A stretch of DNA of 64,000 bases from JAEUMD01 sp044222395 (lineage in GTDB: Bacteria > Pseudomonadota > Alphaproteobacteria > Rhizobiales > Hyphomicrobiaceae): assembly GCA_044222395.1 (NCBI GenBank), contig JBGANK010000001.1, forward strand, positions 62,001-126,000, written 5' to 3'. The position numbers were made by a program, and so were the translations under genes. Shown here piece after piece: positions 17,674-26,655 of the stretch. The first letter of the stretch is position 1; each line of letters starts with the position of its first letter. The notes under the pieces are model-generated. The model saw only the letters and a program-made list of their open reading frames with translations, did no database searches and had not been told where the DNA came from.

Positions 17674-18690
17674 TTGGGTTTAGTTGTTCCGCTCGAAGAC
17701 GCCCGCGATCCCGCGGACAGCCTGCGACCGCTCCTCGACCTCGTCACCGGGGACATGGAGGGTATCAATAGGATCATCCTCGACAAGGCGATTTCCGACG
17801 TCGACATGATCCCGGAGCTGGCCCACCACCTGATCATTTCGGGCGGCAAGCGCCTGCGCCCGATGATGACCATCGCCGCGGCCAAGCTGGTTGGCTATCG
17901 CGAGAGCGCCCATATTCGTGTCGCGGCCGCCGTCGAGTTCATGCACACCGCCACCCTGCTTCACGACGATGTCGTCGACGAGAGCGACGTGCGCCGCGGC
18001 AGGAAGGCCGCACGCATGATCTGGGGCAACCAGGCCAGCGTGCTGGTCGGTGACTTCCTGCTCGGTCAGGCCTTTCGCATGCTGGTCGAAGTCGGCTCCC
18101 TGCCGGTCCTCAGGATCTTGTCCAACGCCGCCGCCATCATCGCGGAAGGCGAGGTCATGCAGCTCGCCGCCGCCAAGAACACCGCCACCACCGAGGACGC
18201 CTACCTCGCCATCATCGACGCCAAGACCGCCGCGCTGTTTGCCGGTGCCGCCGAATCCGGCGCAGCCATCGCCAACCGCCCGACCGAGGAGCTGAGCGCG
18301 CTGCGTTCCTATGGCAAGAACCTCGGCATCGCCTTCCAGCTCGTCGACGATGCCCTCGACTATTCGGGCGATGCCCAGCGCCTCGGCAAATCGGTCGGCG
18401 ACGACTTCCGCGAAGGCAAGATCACGCTTCCCGTCATCCTTTCCTATCGCCGCGGCTCGGCCGAGGAGCGTGCCTTCTGGAATCGCACGATTGCCGAGGG
18501 CACCATCGAGGACGGCGATCTGGAGCAGGCCATCCACCTGATGAAGAAGCACAAGGCGATCGAGGCGACACTCGAGCGCGCCCGCACCTACGGCACCATT
18601 GCTCGCGATGCATTGGGCGTGTTCCCAGCCTCGTCCGAGCGCGAAGCGATGCGCGAGGTCATCACCTTCTGTGTCAACCGCACGCACTGA
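17674..18690 (+). CDS. Long-chain polyprenyl diphosphate synthase
   Basis: A trans-prenyltransferase making the side chain of ubiquinone (octa- or decaprenyl diphosphate). Both Asp-rich motifs are intact: LLHDDVVDESDVRRG (first) and LVDDALDYSG (second), with GGKRLRPMM near the N-terminus. TTG at 17674 is taken as start because GGGGA lies about 8 bases before it and the product then begins MGLVVPLEDARDP, as in homologues; 338 residues is normal. Chain length cannot be read with certainty. The intergenic 120 bases to the DUF2007 GTG must contain divergent promoters. Confidence 0.9.
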   Translation: MGLVVPLEDARDPADSLRPLLDLVTGDMEGINRIILDKAISDVDMIPELAHHLIISGGKRLRPMMTIAAAKLVGYRESAHIRVAAAVEFMHTATLLHDDVVDESDVRRGRKAARMIWGNQASVLVGDFLLGQAFRMLVEVGSLPVLRILSNAAAIIAEGEVMQLAAAKNTATTEDAYLAIIDAKTAALFAGAAESGAAIANRPTEELSALRSYGKNLGIAFQLVDDALDYSGDAQRLGKSVGDDFREGKITLPVILSYRRGSAEERAFWNRTIAEGTIEDGDLEQAIHLMKKHKAIEATLERARTYGTIARDALGVFPASSEREAMREVITFCVNRTH

Positions 18691-18727
18691 CAGAAGTGCC
18701 ACGCCAGCCCCGCCGACACTCACCGCC

Positions 18728-19645
18728 ATGCTGGCACTCGACCGCCAGAGCGCGAAGCGCGTCGATGACGCCTACCTCGACCAGCAGCTCTCGGACCCGG
18801 CCTCGCGCTTCATCGTCCTCGTCGATGCAAAGCCCGTGATCCGTTCGAGCGCCGACCGCACCGCAGCCTCGCTTGCAACGTTTACCCACCACGAGCTTCC
18901 AGGCGGCCCGCCGCACCTCGATGATGTCCTATTCTTGGGGCTTCGCCACGACACCGGAGCGGCTCACTTTGCCCGCATGATCCCAGCTGAGGAAGCCACC
19001 CAGCTCGATCCTGGTGGAACGACGCTCGCCCCGGCCGTCGACCTGCGCTCGCTGGCAATGCAGGGCGTGCTCAAGCCGGAAGAACTGGCAACCGCGGCAA
19101 CCGCTGCCGCTCTCGTCAACTGGCACGGGGAGACCCGTTATTGCGGCCGCTGCGGCAATCCCACGCTGCCTCGCGAAGGCGGCTGGTCGCGCCACTGCCC
19201 TGTCTGTCAGTCGCGGCAGTTTCCACGCACCGACCCCGTCGTCATCATGCTGGTGACGGCAGGCGACCGCTGCGTCCTGGCCCGCCAGCCGGCTTTCCCC
19301 GAGGGCATGATGTCGACGCTGGCGGGCTTCCTGGAGCCCGGCGAAACCATCGAGACGGCCGTAGAGCGTGAAACTTTCGAGGAGATCGGCATTAGGACCG
19401 CCGCTGTCCACTATCACGCCTCCCAGCCTTGGCCGTTTCCGCATTCCCTGATGATCGGCTGCGTTGCAGAGGCGACCGAAGCGCCGCTGTGCCCAGACCC
19501 CGATGAGCTTGAAACCGCCCGCTGGTTCACGCGCGCCGAAGTCCGACAGCTCCTGTCAGGCAATCATCCTGACGGCCTCTGGGTGCCTGGACCTCATGCC
19601 ATCGCCCGCTGGCTCATCGCGCACTTTGCAATAGGCAATCCGTAG
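18728..19645 (+). CDS. nudC: NAD(+)/NADH diphosphatase NudC
   Basis: A Nudix hydrolase that cleaves NAD(H) and can remove NAD caps from RNA. The 305-residue protein has the zinc ribbon CGRC...CPVC, the Nudix box GFLEPGETIETAVERETFEEIGI (in two parts, G-x5-E-x7-REUxEExGU intact) and the NudC-specific SQPWPFPHS motif just downstream. The ATG at 18728 was chosen because it is the first before the conserved N-terminal region (LDRQSAKRVDDAYL); it leaves only a few residues ahead, so a slightly earlier non-ATG start is possible. It follows the polyprenyl synthase by 37 bases. Confidence 0.9.
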   Translation: MLALDRQSAKRVDDAYLDQQLSDPASRFIVLVDAKPVIRSSADRTAASLATFTHHELPGGPPHLDDVLFLGLRHDTGAAHFARMIPAEEATQLDPGGTTLAPAVDLRSLAMQGVLKPEELATAATAAALVNWHGETRYCGRCGNPTLPREGGWSRHCPVCQSRQFPRTDPVVIMLVTAGDRCVLARQPAFPEGMMSTLAGFLEPGETIETAVERETFEEIGIRTAAVHYHASQPWPFPHSLMIGCVAEATEAPLCPDPDELETARWFTRAEVRQLLSGNHPDGLWVPGPHAIARWLIAHFAIGNP

Positions 19646-19743
19646 CGCCGTACGGTGTCACTCAAATCGCACGCCAGAGACATTGTGTCACCAAGTTGAT
19701 ACATCGGCTTGCGGCCCGGAAGTTTCCGGCTAGTGTGATCCGC

Positions 19744-20175
19744 ATGCAGTGGTTGCGACGAGCACGAACCAGGCGAATCGCGGCGGGGATAGCCTTTGCC
19801 GCGACGATGTTGCACGTCGCATTCCTGTCCCTGCACGTGGCGATGACGGTCGCACTTGCGTTGTCTGGTGGCGCGAGCGCCAGCCAGTCACGTCTGGGCT
19901 TCGTCATCTGCGAGCTGCAGCACGTCACACCGAATGATGTCGCGTCCAATCCGGCGCAGCCCAATGGCAAGAGCAGCGGCCAGAACACCGCTGCCACCTT
20001 CTGCCCGGTCTGCATCGGCGCCGCGGCGTTGGCGCTGGTTCCGCCCGAAGGCCCGCCACTCCCAGCCTATGTCGCGCTCGAAGTGCCGATCGTCGTCGCG
20101 GTGACGCCGGCCATTGAAACGCCGCGCCACGAGACAGAGCGCAAGCGAAGCCGCGCCCCACCTCGCCTGACCTGA
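19744..20175 (+). CDS. DUF2946-like exported protein with CPVC motif
   Basis: A 143-residue protein with an N-terminal membrane segment (IAAGIAFAATMLHVAFLSLHVAMTVALAL), a Ser/Gln/Asn-rich loop and the motif FCPVCIGAAALALVPP, which is reminiscent of DUF2946 proteins often found with copper genes. The ATG at 19744 is preferred to an upstream GTG/ATG-like start at 19696. It is 104 bases ahead of a Met/His-rich outer-membrane protein, PCuAC and Sco genes on the same strand, supporting a link to copper. The biochemical role is unknown. Confidence 0.65.
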   Translation: MQWLRRARTRRIAAGIAFAATMLHVAFLSLHVAMTVALALSGGASASQSRLGFVICELQHVTPNDVASNPAQPNGKSSGQNTAATFCPVCIGAAALALVPPEGPPLPAYVALEVPIVVAVTPAIETPRHETERKRSRAPPRLT

Positions 20176-20279
20176 AGACATCAGCCGCCCCCCGTTCCGC
20201 GTCCTCCTTCAAAGGCAGGCGCGCGCCGGTCGTAGAGCCGGCCGAACGGGTCGACCCGTCAAGTCCAAGGTCTACTAAA

Positions 20280-21455
20280 ATGAGATTCCATCGATTGAAG
20301 CGCTGCAGGTGCCAGCTTGCGCTCGCCCTTGCGCTCACCACCGCCGCCGTCTTCACGGCGACCACCGCCCGCGCCCAGCACATGAGCCACGGCGGCCAGC
20401 ATGCGTCCAACCATCAGATGTCCGGCGATGAAGAGATGTCCGGCCACACCCACATGAACCCACCGCCCGCCGGCGTCATGGGCGCCCACATGATGAACCG
20501 TGGCCAGGTCATGGTCATGTACACGCCCATGTTCATGAAGATGAACGGCAGTCGCATCGGCACCCATCGCATCTCGCCCGAGGAGATCGTGACGACGATT
20601 CCCAATCGCTTCGACATGATGCCTGCGATGCCCGGCGTGCAGCCTCCAACCCTGCGCATTGCGCCGCAGGAGATGAGCATGGAGATGCACATGCTCTCGG
20701 CCATGTACGGCATCACCGACACGATCAACCTGATGATCATGTCGTCCTACGTCGAAAAGCGCATGACCATGATCACCTTCCAGGGCATGTCCGGTGCCAC
20801 CCGGCTCGGCCTCACCGAGGGCAGCACCGAAGGCATCGGCGACACCACGGTCGCGCTTGCCTTCAAGCTCTGGCAGGGCCACGGCCAGAAGTTGCACGGG
20901 TCCATTGGTGTTTCGATCCCTACCGGATCCATCGACGAGGAAGGCCGCATGATGATGCCGAGCGGCATGATGATGTCGATGCGCTCCGCTTACGGCATGC
21001 AGCTTGGGACCGGCACCTATGATCTCGTTCCCTCGCTCACCTATGTCGGCGGTTCTGGACGCCTCGGCTGGGGTGCGCAGGGGAAGGCCCGCATTGCGTT
21101 GCAAGATGAGAACGACGAGGGTTACCGTTGGGGCAATCTCTACGAGGCGACCGCCTGGCTCAGCTACAAGCTCACCGATGGTCTCTCCGGCACCGCGCGA
21201 CTGGCTGCAAGCACACAGGAAGAGATCCATGGCGCCGACCCGCACATCGGCGGGATGTTCCAGGGCACCTATCCCGAGTTCTACGGTGGCGAGCGCATCG
21301 AGGCCTTCCTCGGCCTCAATGGGCTCATGAAACTTGGCAACGGAACCGTTGCCCGCGTCGGCTTCGAAGCTGGCGTGCCGCTCTACCAGAACCTCAATGG
21401 ACCGCAGCTCGAGCGCGACTGGTCCTTGGCCTTCACCGCAGGAATCCATTTCTGA
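20280..21455 (+). CDS. Met/His-rich outer-membrane beta-barrel-type protein
   Basis: A 391-residue exported protein. The signal peptide runs to about residue 32 (cleavage near ARA-QHMSHGG). Residues 33-100 are extremely rich in His and Met (HMSHGGQHASNHQMSGDE, MSGHTHMN, MGAHMMNRGQ), as in copper-binding proteins. The rest has alternating beta-strand pattern with GIGDTTVALAFKLW, GSIGVSIPTGSI and a terminal aromatic residue (GIHF), like the 'transporter'/phenol MetA-degradation outer-membrane family. A Met cluster (MMMPSGMMMSM) lies mid-protein. Followed after 81 bases by the PCuAC gene. Likely copper handling at the outer membrane; no enzyme motif is seen. Confidence 0.75.
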   Translation: MRFHRLKRCRCQLALALALTTAAVFTATTARAQHMSHGGQHASNHQMSGDEEMSGHTHMNPPPAGVMGAHMMNRGQVMVMYTPMFMKMNGSRIGTHRISPEEIVTTIPNRFDMMPAMPGVQPPTLRIAPQEMSMEMHMLSAMYGITDTINLMIMSSYVEKRMTMITFQGMSGATRLGLTEGSTEGIGDTTVALAFKLWQGHGQKLHGSIGVSIPTGSIDEEGRMMMPSGMMMSMRSAYGMQLGTGTYDLVPSLTYVGGSGRLGWGAQGKARIALQDENDEGYRWGNLYEATAWLSYKLTDGLSGTARLAASTQEEIHGADPHIGGMFQGTYPEFYGGERIEAFLGLNGLMKLGNGTVARVGFEAGVPLYQNLNGPQLERDWSLAFTAGIHF

Positions 21456-21536
21456 AGACGTAGCCGCCGCGCGGTACGCCTGGCAACGAGCCTACCGCGC
21501 ACCTCTCTCAACACGTGAACCGAAAGGACACCCCCA

Positions 21537-22037
21537 ATGCCCAAATTGAGTGTATTTGCCGTTTCATTTCTCCTCGCCACTCTCGCAACCCCGGCCCTCG
21601 CCGGCGAGGTCACGGTTGGCGATCTTGTCATCTCCAAGGCCTGGACCCGCGTCACCCCGCCCGGCGCCAAGGTCGCCGGCGGCTTCTTGTCTATCACCAA
21701 CAAGGGCAAGAACCCCGACCGTCTGCTCGGTGGCACGGCTGAGATCGCCGGCCGCATGGAAGTGCACGAGATGACGATGGACGCCGGTGTCATGAAAATG
21801 CGTGAGGTCGCTGGCGGCATCGAGATTAAGCCCGGCGCCACCGTTGAGCTGAAGCCCGGCGGATACCATGTCATGTTCATGAACTTGAAATCGAGCCCCG
21901 TCGAAGGCAAGCCCGTCAGCGGCACCTTGAAGTTCGAAAAGGCAGGCGATGCCAAGATCGCCTATGATGTGGCGCCTCTGGGCGCCAAGTCGGACAGCGG
22001 CTCAATGGATCACGGACAGCATGACAAGAAGCACTGA
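21537..22037 (+). CDS. Periplasmic copper chaperone PCuAC
   Basis: PCuAC delivers Cu(I) to the CuA site of cytochrome c oxidase, often with Sco. The 166-residue product has a cleavable signal (MPKLSVFAVSFLLATLATPALAGE), and the metal ligands are arranged as in the family: MEVHEMTMDAGVMKM followed by GGYHVMFMNL. A His-rich tail (SMDHGQHDKKH) may bind additional metal. An AAAGGA ribosome site precedes the ATG. The next gene encodes Sco, the usual functional partner. Confidence 0.92.
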   Translation: MPKLSVFAVSFLLATLATPALAGEVTVGDLVISKAWTRVTPPGAKVAGGFLSITNKGKNPDRLLGGTAEIAGRMEVHEMTMDAGVMKMREVAGGIEIKPGATVELKPGGYHVMFMNLKSSPVEGKPVSGTLKFEKAGDAKIAYDVAPLGAKSDSGSMDHGQHDKKH

Positions 22038-22047
22038 TACTCGTGGC

Positions 22048-22653
22048 ATGAGCAGATTGCGCCTGATGGTGTGGGCAGCCGTTGCCGCCCTCGCCATCGG
22101 CGTCGGCATGTACATGCTGGGCGAGGCGCACAGGGCACAGCAGGCCGGCCTCAAGCTTCCCGGTGCGATCAGAATCGGCGCACCCTTTGTACTCACCCGA
22201 ACCGACGGCACGCGCTTCTCCAGCGAGGCGCTTGCCGGCAAACCCTATGCCGCCTTCTTCGGCTTCACCCATTGCCCGGACATCTGCCCGACGACCCTTT
22301 TGGAGATGACCGAGCACCTGCAGGCCCTGGGCGACAAGGCTGCGGGCCTCAACGTGCTGTTCGTTTCGGTCGATCCCGAGCGCGACACGCCCGAGCACCT
22401 GAAGCTCTACCTGTCGGCCTTCGACCAGCGCATCATCGGCCTCACCGGCACGCTCGATGAGATCACCGCCGTCGCCAAGTCCTACCGCATCTACTACGAG
22501 AAGGTGCCTTCCAAGGACGGCTCAGACTACACCATGAATCACACCGCCTCGGTCTACCTGATGGACAAGACCGGCAACCTCGTTTCCACCCTGTCATTTC
22601 AGGAACCGCAGGACTCCCGCCAGAAGAAGCTCGAGAATCTCCTTGCCAGGTAG
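22048..22653 (+). CDS. Sco1/SenC copper chaperone
   Basis: A membrane-anchored thioredoxin-fold protein for CuA-site assembly. A single membrane segment (about 6-25) is followed by the Sco fold with the CxxxC copper motif FTHCPDICP (Cys76, Cys80) and the third ligand His165 in MNHTASVYL. Length 201 residues is typical. Start ATG at 22048 places the anchor right at the N-terminus; an ATG at 22021, overlapping the PCuAC gene by 17 bases, is an alternative. Together with PCuAC it points to an aa3-type oxidase elsewhere. Confidence 0.92.
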   Translation: MSRLRLMVWAAVAALAIGVGMYMLGEAHRAQQAGLKLPGAIRIGAPFVLTRTDGTRFSSEALAGKPYAAFFGFTHCPDICPTTLLEMTEHLQALGDKAAGLNVLFVSVDPERDTPEHLKLYLSAFDQRIIGLTGTLDEITAVAKSYRIYYEKVPSKDGSDYTMNHTASVYLMDKTGNLVSTLSFQEPQDSRQKKLENLLAR

Positions 22654-22828
22654 GCACTCGCACGTCCCGTATTGCGGCAGCTGCGGGCTCGACTATGTCC
22701 GTTTGCTGCGATGACAAGATTTCTGCGCAAATTGGCACTGCCCCCTGTTCGCACCAATTGAGTTATCACCAGCGCAGCGATATCGTCCGCCGCCCCGGCG
22801 CCTCGGGGCGTCACCTTCGAGCCCGCCC

Positions 22829-23185
22829 ATGCCCATTTCACTGTCGCCCTACCTCACGCCGATCGTACTGCTGTTCCTGTCCAACATCTTCATGACGTTT
22901 GCCTGGTACGGGCACCTGAAGTTCACCACCAAGCCGCTGGCGATCGTCGTCGTGGTGAGCTGGGCAATCGCCTTCATCGAGTATTGCTTCGCCGTTCCTG
23001 CCAACCGCATCGGCCACGACGTCTATTCCACAGCCGAGCTGAAGACGATGCAGGAAATCATCACCTTCATCGTCTTTGCCGTGTTCTCGGTCTGGATTCT
23101 GAAAGAGCCGATCACGATCAATCACGTCGTCGGCTTCACTTTGATCGCGTTCGGTGCCTTCTTCGTCTTCAAGGCCCCGCTGTAG
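22829..23185 (+). CDS. DMT-superfamily membrane protein (DUF486)
   Basis: A 118-residue protein with four hydrophobic segments (about 10-24, 36-54, 75-92, 98-115). The pattern FLSNIFMTFAWYGHLKF and the terminal NHVVGFTLIAFGAFFVFK are typical of DUF486 proteins, which resemble half-size drug/metabolite transporters. Substrate unknown. Preceded by a 175-base gap holding an AATTGG...CCAATT dyad around 22735-22760. Monocistronic; followed by a palindromic repeat pair. Confidence 0.82.
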   Translation: MPISLSPYLTPIVLLFLSNIFMTFAWYGHLKFTTKPLAIVVVVSWAIAFIEYCFAVPANRIGHDVYSTAELKTMQEIITFIVFAVFSVWILKEPITINHVVGFTLIAFGAFFVFKAPL

Positions 23186-23227
23186 AGCTTTTCAGAATTA
23201 GGTGGCAGCACCGCACCCTTTCACGTC

Positions 23228-23305
23228 ATGGCCGGACTTGATCCGGCCATCCAGAAGACAGCGCTTAATGCATTACTCCAGGATGGCCGTGTCAAGCACG
23301 GCCAT
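23228..23305. repeat. Pair of inverted palindromic intergenic repeats
   Basis: Two hairpins in opposite orientation: ATGGCCGGA-CTTGA-TCCGGCCAT (23228-23250) and ATGGCCGTG-TCAAG-CACGGCCAT (23283-23305). Each has a perfect 9-base stem and a 5-base loop; the loops are reverse complements of each other, so the two units are inverted copies. Similar GGCCGG...CCGGCC dyads are frequent between genes of Rhizobiales. Located between the convergent DUF486 and SDR genes, where they may also act as a bidirectional terminator. Confidence 0.8.
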
Positions 23306-23360
23306 GGAGTGATGATTCCGTGAATTCCTGAATCGCACTTGATCGGCGAATGCGACGCAT

Positions 23361-24110
23361 TCAAATGCAGCGCCCGCCGTCGACCTCGATGGCCACGCCC
23401 GTGATGAAGTTCGACGACGACTCGGCCAGGAACAGCGCCGCGTTGGCGATGTCCTGCGGCTTCGACATCCGCCCCAGGGGGATCGTCGCCAGGAACTTCG
23501 CGCGGTTCTCCGGCGTGTCCGGCATTCCCATGAACCGCTCCAGCATTCCCGTCTCGCCGATCACCGGGTTGATCGCGTTTACGCGGATCTTCTTCGGCGC
23601 CAGTTCCGCCGCCATCGATTTCGTCAGCGTGATCACCGCGCCCTTCGAGCCGTTGTACCAGGTCAGCCCCGGCCGCAGCCGCACCCCCGCTGTCGAAGCC
23701 GTATTGATGATCACACCGCCACCCCGCTTTTCCATCACCGGCACGGCGGCAAGCGTAGTCAGATAGATGGACTTAACATTGACCGCATAGATGCGATCGA
23801 ACTCGTCTTCCCTCACCGTCAGCAGCGACTGGTTGCTGTGCGTGTAGCCGGCGTTATTGACGAGGATATCGAGCCCGCCGAACACCTCGTCCGCAGTGGC
23901 GATCATCTGCGCGACGTCGGCCTTGCGCGTGATGTCGCCCTCGACCGCCATCGCGCCGTGGCCAAGCGTCTGCGCAACGTCCGAAGCCGCGCTGCCGTTG
24001 ATATCCGCAATGATCACGCGCGCACCCTCACGCGCAAAGGTCTCGGCAATGCCGCGACCGAATCCCGACGCGCCGCCTGTTACGATCGCCACTTTTCCTT
24101 GAAGACGCAT
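23361..24110 (-). CDS. Short-chain dehydrogenase/reductase
   Basis: A 249-residue classical SDR. The cofactor loop TGGASGFGRGIA is at 11-22 with an Asp after strand two (IIADING), which suggests NAD(H) preference. NNAG is present, the catalytic Tyr and Lys are in WYNGSKG (YxxxK) and the Ser in NTASTAG. The C-terminal EVDGGRCI is a common end for FabG-like proteins. Substrate cannot be assigned. It starts 29 bases after the pheA stop, so it may be cotranscribed with kdsB-pheA. Confidence 0.85.
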   Translation of the reverse strand: MRLQGKVAIVTGGASGFGRGIAETFAREGARVIIADINGSAASDVAQTLGHGAMAVEGDITRKADVAQMIATADEVFGGLDILVNNAGYTHSNQSLLTVREDEFDRIYAVNVKSIYLTTLAAVPVMEKRGGGVIINTASTAGVRLRPGLTWYNGSKGAVITLTKSMAAELAPKKIRVNAINPVIGETGMLERFMGMPDTPENRAKFLATIPLGRMSKPQDIANAALFLAESSSNFITGVAIEVDGGRCI

Positions 24111-24139
24111 GGCGAATTCCTTGTACCCTGCCCGCGCGG

Positions 24140-25048
24140 TCAGATGAAGTTGTGCGACGCCATCATGCCAGCCGCGCGCTCCGCGACCTCGCGCCGATAG
24201 GGGCTCGCGACATAGCTGCCCAGGAGCTTCACCTCGCTAGAGAAGAACGACAGTTCCTCCAGCGCCAGTTGTACCGGCCGCTGCGCGGGGTGTCCCTCGA
24301 TGTCGGCGAAGAACATCGTGGCATTGAACGTGCCGCCTGTCTGGTAGCTCTCCAGCTTGGTCATGTTGACGCCGTTGGTCGCGAACCCGCCCAGCGCCTT
24401 GTAGAGCGCCGCCGGCACGTTGCGCACGCGGAACAGGAATGTCGTCACGATCGGCCCGTCATTGGGCTCCGCATCGTCCGGCTCGTTGGCCAGAATGACG
24501 AATCGAGTCGTGTTGTGCTCCTCGTCCTCAACGTCGTTCTGTAGGATTTTCAATCCGTAGATCTCAGCCGCCAATGACGACGCGATCGCCGCCAGCGTCA
24601 AGTCGCCGCTTTCGCTCACCATGCGCGCCGAGCCCGCCGTATCGGCTTCCGGCACCGGCTTCAGCCCGTGATTGCGCAGCGTATTGCGGCACTGGCCAAG
24701 CGCCTGCGTATGGCTCATCACGCGCTTGACGGTCTGCAGCGAAGCTTTCGGCAGCGCCATCAGCTGGTGCCTCACACGCAAGAAGTGTTCGCCGACGATG
24801 TAGAGTTCCGCCCCCGGCAACAGGTGATGAATATCCGCGACCCGCCCCGCAACCGAGTTCTCGATCGGGATCATCGCATAGCGCACTTCGCCCTGCTTCA
24901 CGGCCGCCAGCGCGTCCTCGAAGGTCGGATAGGCCACCGGTTCCATTCCCGCATGGGCCTCGCGACAGGCGATGTGCGAATTGGCGCCGGGCTCGCCCTG
25001 GTAGGCAATGCGCTCCGTCGCCTCCGATTTGTTGTCGAGGTTCGTCAT
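24140..25048 (-). CDS. pheA: Prephenate dehydratase
   Basis: Converts prephenate to phenylpyruvate in phenylalanine synthesis. The 302-residue monofunctional protein has the catalytic domain (IAYQGEPGANSHIA, IPIENSVAGRVADIHHLL, HTTRFVIL-type NTTRFVIL motif) and a C-terminal ACT domain with NMTKLESYQTGG, the Phe-binding ESRP-like region in which Arg is replaced by Tyr. No chorismate mutase domain is fused. Order kdsB-pheA with divergent cytochrome c is the standard rhizobial arrangement. Confidence 0.94.
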   Translation of the reverse strand: MTNLDNKSEATERIAYQGEPGANSHIACREAHAGMEPVAYPTFEDALAAVKQGEVRYAMIPIENSVAGRVADIHHLLPGAELYIVGEHFLRVRHQLMALPKASLQTVKRVMSHTQALGQCRNTLRNHGLKPVPEADTAGSARMVSESGDLTLAAIASSLAAEIYGLKILQNDVEDEEHNTTRFVILANEPDDAEPNDGPIVTTFLFRVRNVPAALYKALGGFATNGVNMTKLESYQTGGTFNATMFFADIEGHPAQRPVQLALEELSFFSSEVKLLGSYVASPYRREVAERAAGMMASHNFI

Positions 25049-25149
25049 CTAGATCGCAGTCCTGGTGCCGACCATCCGCCGGTCCACCACCTTCCATGAT
25101 TCTTTGTTGCGAAAAGAGGCTCGGGCGAGAGGGCTGAGAGCTGTGATCA

Positions 25150-25905
25150 TCACGCACCCGCCGCATTGAGCAGGGCACGCGCACGCTCCAGATCGGCAGG
25201 AGTATCGACACCGAGCGGAACAGTGTCAACGACCGTCACGTCGATGCGCATGCCGTCCTCGAGCGCCCTCAGCTGTTCCAGCTTTTCGCGCTTTTCCAGC
25301 GTCGATGGTGGCAGGCCGACGAACCGGTCGAGCGCGCCGCGCCGATAAGCATAAATGCCGATGTGATGGTAGAGCGGCCCGTCGCCGTAGGGCGCCGTCG
25401 CACGCGTGAAGTAGAGCGCGCGCAGCCGATTGGGCTGCCCCACCGCACTGCCCACGATCTTGACGACGTTCGGATTGTCCTTCTCGTCCTCCTCGACGAT
25501 CTCCACCGCAAGCGTCGCGATATCAACCGCCGGATCGCCGAGCGGGCCGAGACATGCCCCGATCAGCCTCGGCTCCAGCGTCGGCAGATCACCTTGCAGA
25601 TTGACGACCACCTCGCACGCGCCGTCCGGATCGACGATGTTCAAGGCCTCATAGACCCGGTCCGAACCGCTGCCGTGTTCCGCGCGGGTCAGCACCGCCT
25701 CGCCTCCAGCGGCACGCACCGCCTCGAGGATCTCGCGTGCATCGGTTGCAACGACGACCCTCCCGATCCCGGCCGCCATCGCCCGCCGCCAGACATGAAC
25801 GATCATCGGTTGACCCCAAATGTCGGCCATCGGCTTGCCCGGCAGGCGCGTCGCCTGCAATCGGGCAGGAATGATCGTCATCACCTTTTGGCTTGGGGGC
25901 AACAT
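25150..25905 (-). CDS. kdsB: 3-deoxy-manno-octulosonate cytidylyltransferase
   Basis: Activates Kdo as CMP-Kdo for lipopolysaccharide core synthesis. The 251-residue protein has the N-terminal nucleotide-binding signature IIPARLQATRLPGKPM, VVNLQGDLP (Q-G-D), and YHHIGIYAYRR. ATG at 25905 was chosen; one at 25881 would start directly at the conserved TIIPARL. Longer upstream reading is not family-like. Divergent from the cytochrome c gene, 199 bases between starts. Confidence 0.93.
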   Translation of the reverse strand: MLPPSQKVMTIIPARLQATRLPGKPMADIWGQPMIVHVWRRAMAAGIGRVVVATDAREILEAVRAAGGEAVLTRAEHGSGSDRVYEALNIVDPDGACEVVVNLQGDLPTLEPRLIGACLGPLGDPAVDIATLAVEIVEEDEKDNPNVVKIVGSAVGQPNRLRALYFTRATAPYGDGPLYHHIGIYAYRRGALDRFVGLPPSTLEKREKLEQLRALEDGMRIDVTVVDTVPLGVDTPADLERARALLNAAGA

Positions 25906-26104
25906 GAGGGGGGCTCCGCCGACCTTCCGGGAGGCGCGGCGCCTGATTTGAGCCGCCAAAGTGACAATTCGCCTCGCCAGCAGTCTGTAGAACGAACACA
26001 AGTCGGGTTGCAAGCCGGGCACAAATTCCTATAGTCGGCCGCGGAATTTCGGTCGCAAGCTGCGGCCGCTGACCGACCAACCGAATTGCCGAGACACGGA
26101 CGAC

Positions 26105-26605
26105 ATGATGGACTCATTTGAGCTGAGCAAGATCGCCGCGGGCGTGCTCACCGCGCTGCTTGTGGTCTTCGGCGTGAAGACCACGATCGCAATCAACTCC
26201 GGCGCGCACGGCGGCGGGCATGCGGAGAACCACTCGGGCTATGTGCTGGCTGCGGCCGCACCGGCCGCCAAATCTGGCGGCGCACCGGCCGCCCCGGCCG
26301 CCGGTGGCTTCGACGCCGCCAAGGTCTTCAAGAAATGCTCAGCCTGCCACACCACCGAGAACGGCGGCGCCGCCAAGGCTGGACCGAACCTGTTCGGCAT
26401 CGTCGGCCGCGCAAAGGCCGCGGCCGCAGGATTCGGCTATTCCGATGACATGAAGGCCAAGGGCGGCAAATGGGAGCTGGCTGACCTCGCCACCTTCCTC
26501 AACAAGCCCAAGGACTACGTGCCCAAGACCAAGATGGCATTTGGCGGCATTGCCGACACTGGCGACCTTGCCAACCTGCTGGCCTATCTGTCCACGCTGA
26601 AATAG
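26105..26605 (+). CDS. Membrane-anchored class I cytochrome c
   Basis: A 166-residue electron carrier of the CycM/cytochrome c552 type. An N-terminal uncleaved anchor (LSKIAAGVLTALLVVFGVKTTI) is followed by an Ala/Pro linker (about 45-68) and a heme domain with CSACH, a Pro-rich GPNLFG loop and the axial Met in KTKMAFGGI. It probably links the bc1 complex to a terminal oxidase. It is followed by a strong Rho-independent terminator, so it is monocistronic. Confidence 0.93.
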   Translation: MMDSFELSKIAAGVLTALLVVFGVKTTIAINSGAHGGGHAENHSGYVLAAAAPAAKSGGAPAAPAAGGFDAAKVFKKCSACHTTENGGAAKAGPNLFGIVGRAKAAAAGFGYSDDMKAKGGKWELADLATFLNKPKDYVPKTKMAFGGIADTGDLANLLAYLSTLK

Positions 26606-26655
26606 GCCCGCACCCACCAAGCCCGGCGCGGTCCGTGTGCGGTGTTGAAAATTCG

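Noticed and set aside
17680..18729. A 349-codon Gly/Asp/Val-rich frame opposite the polyprenyl synthase
   Set aside because: Complement of a gene with both Asp-rich motifs; typical codon-bias artefact.
20259..21449. A 396-codon His-rich open frame opposite the Met-rich outer-membrane protein
   Set aside because: The His richness is simply the complement of the Met codons (ATG read as CAT). No signal or motif of its own.
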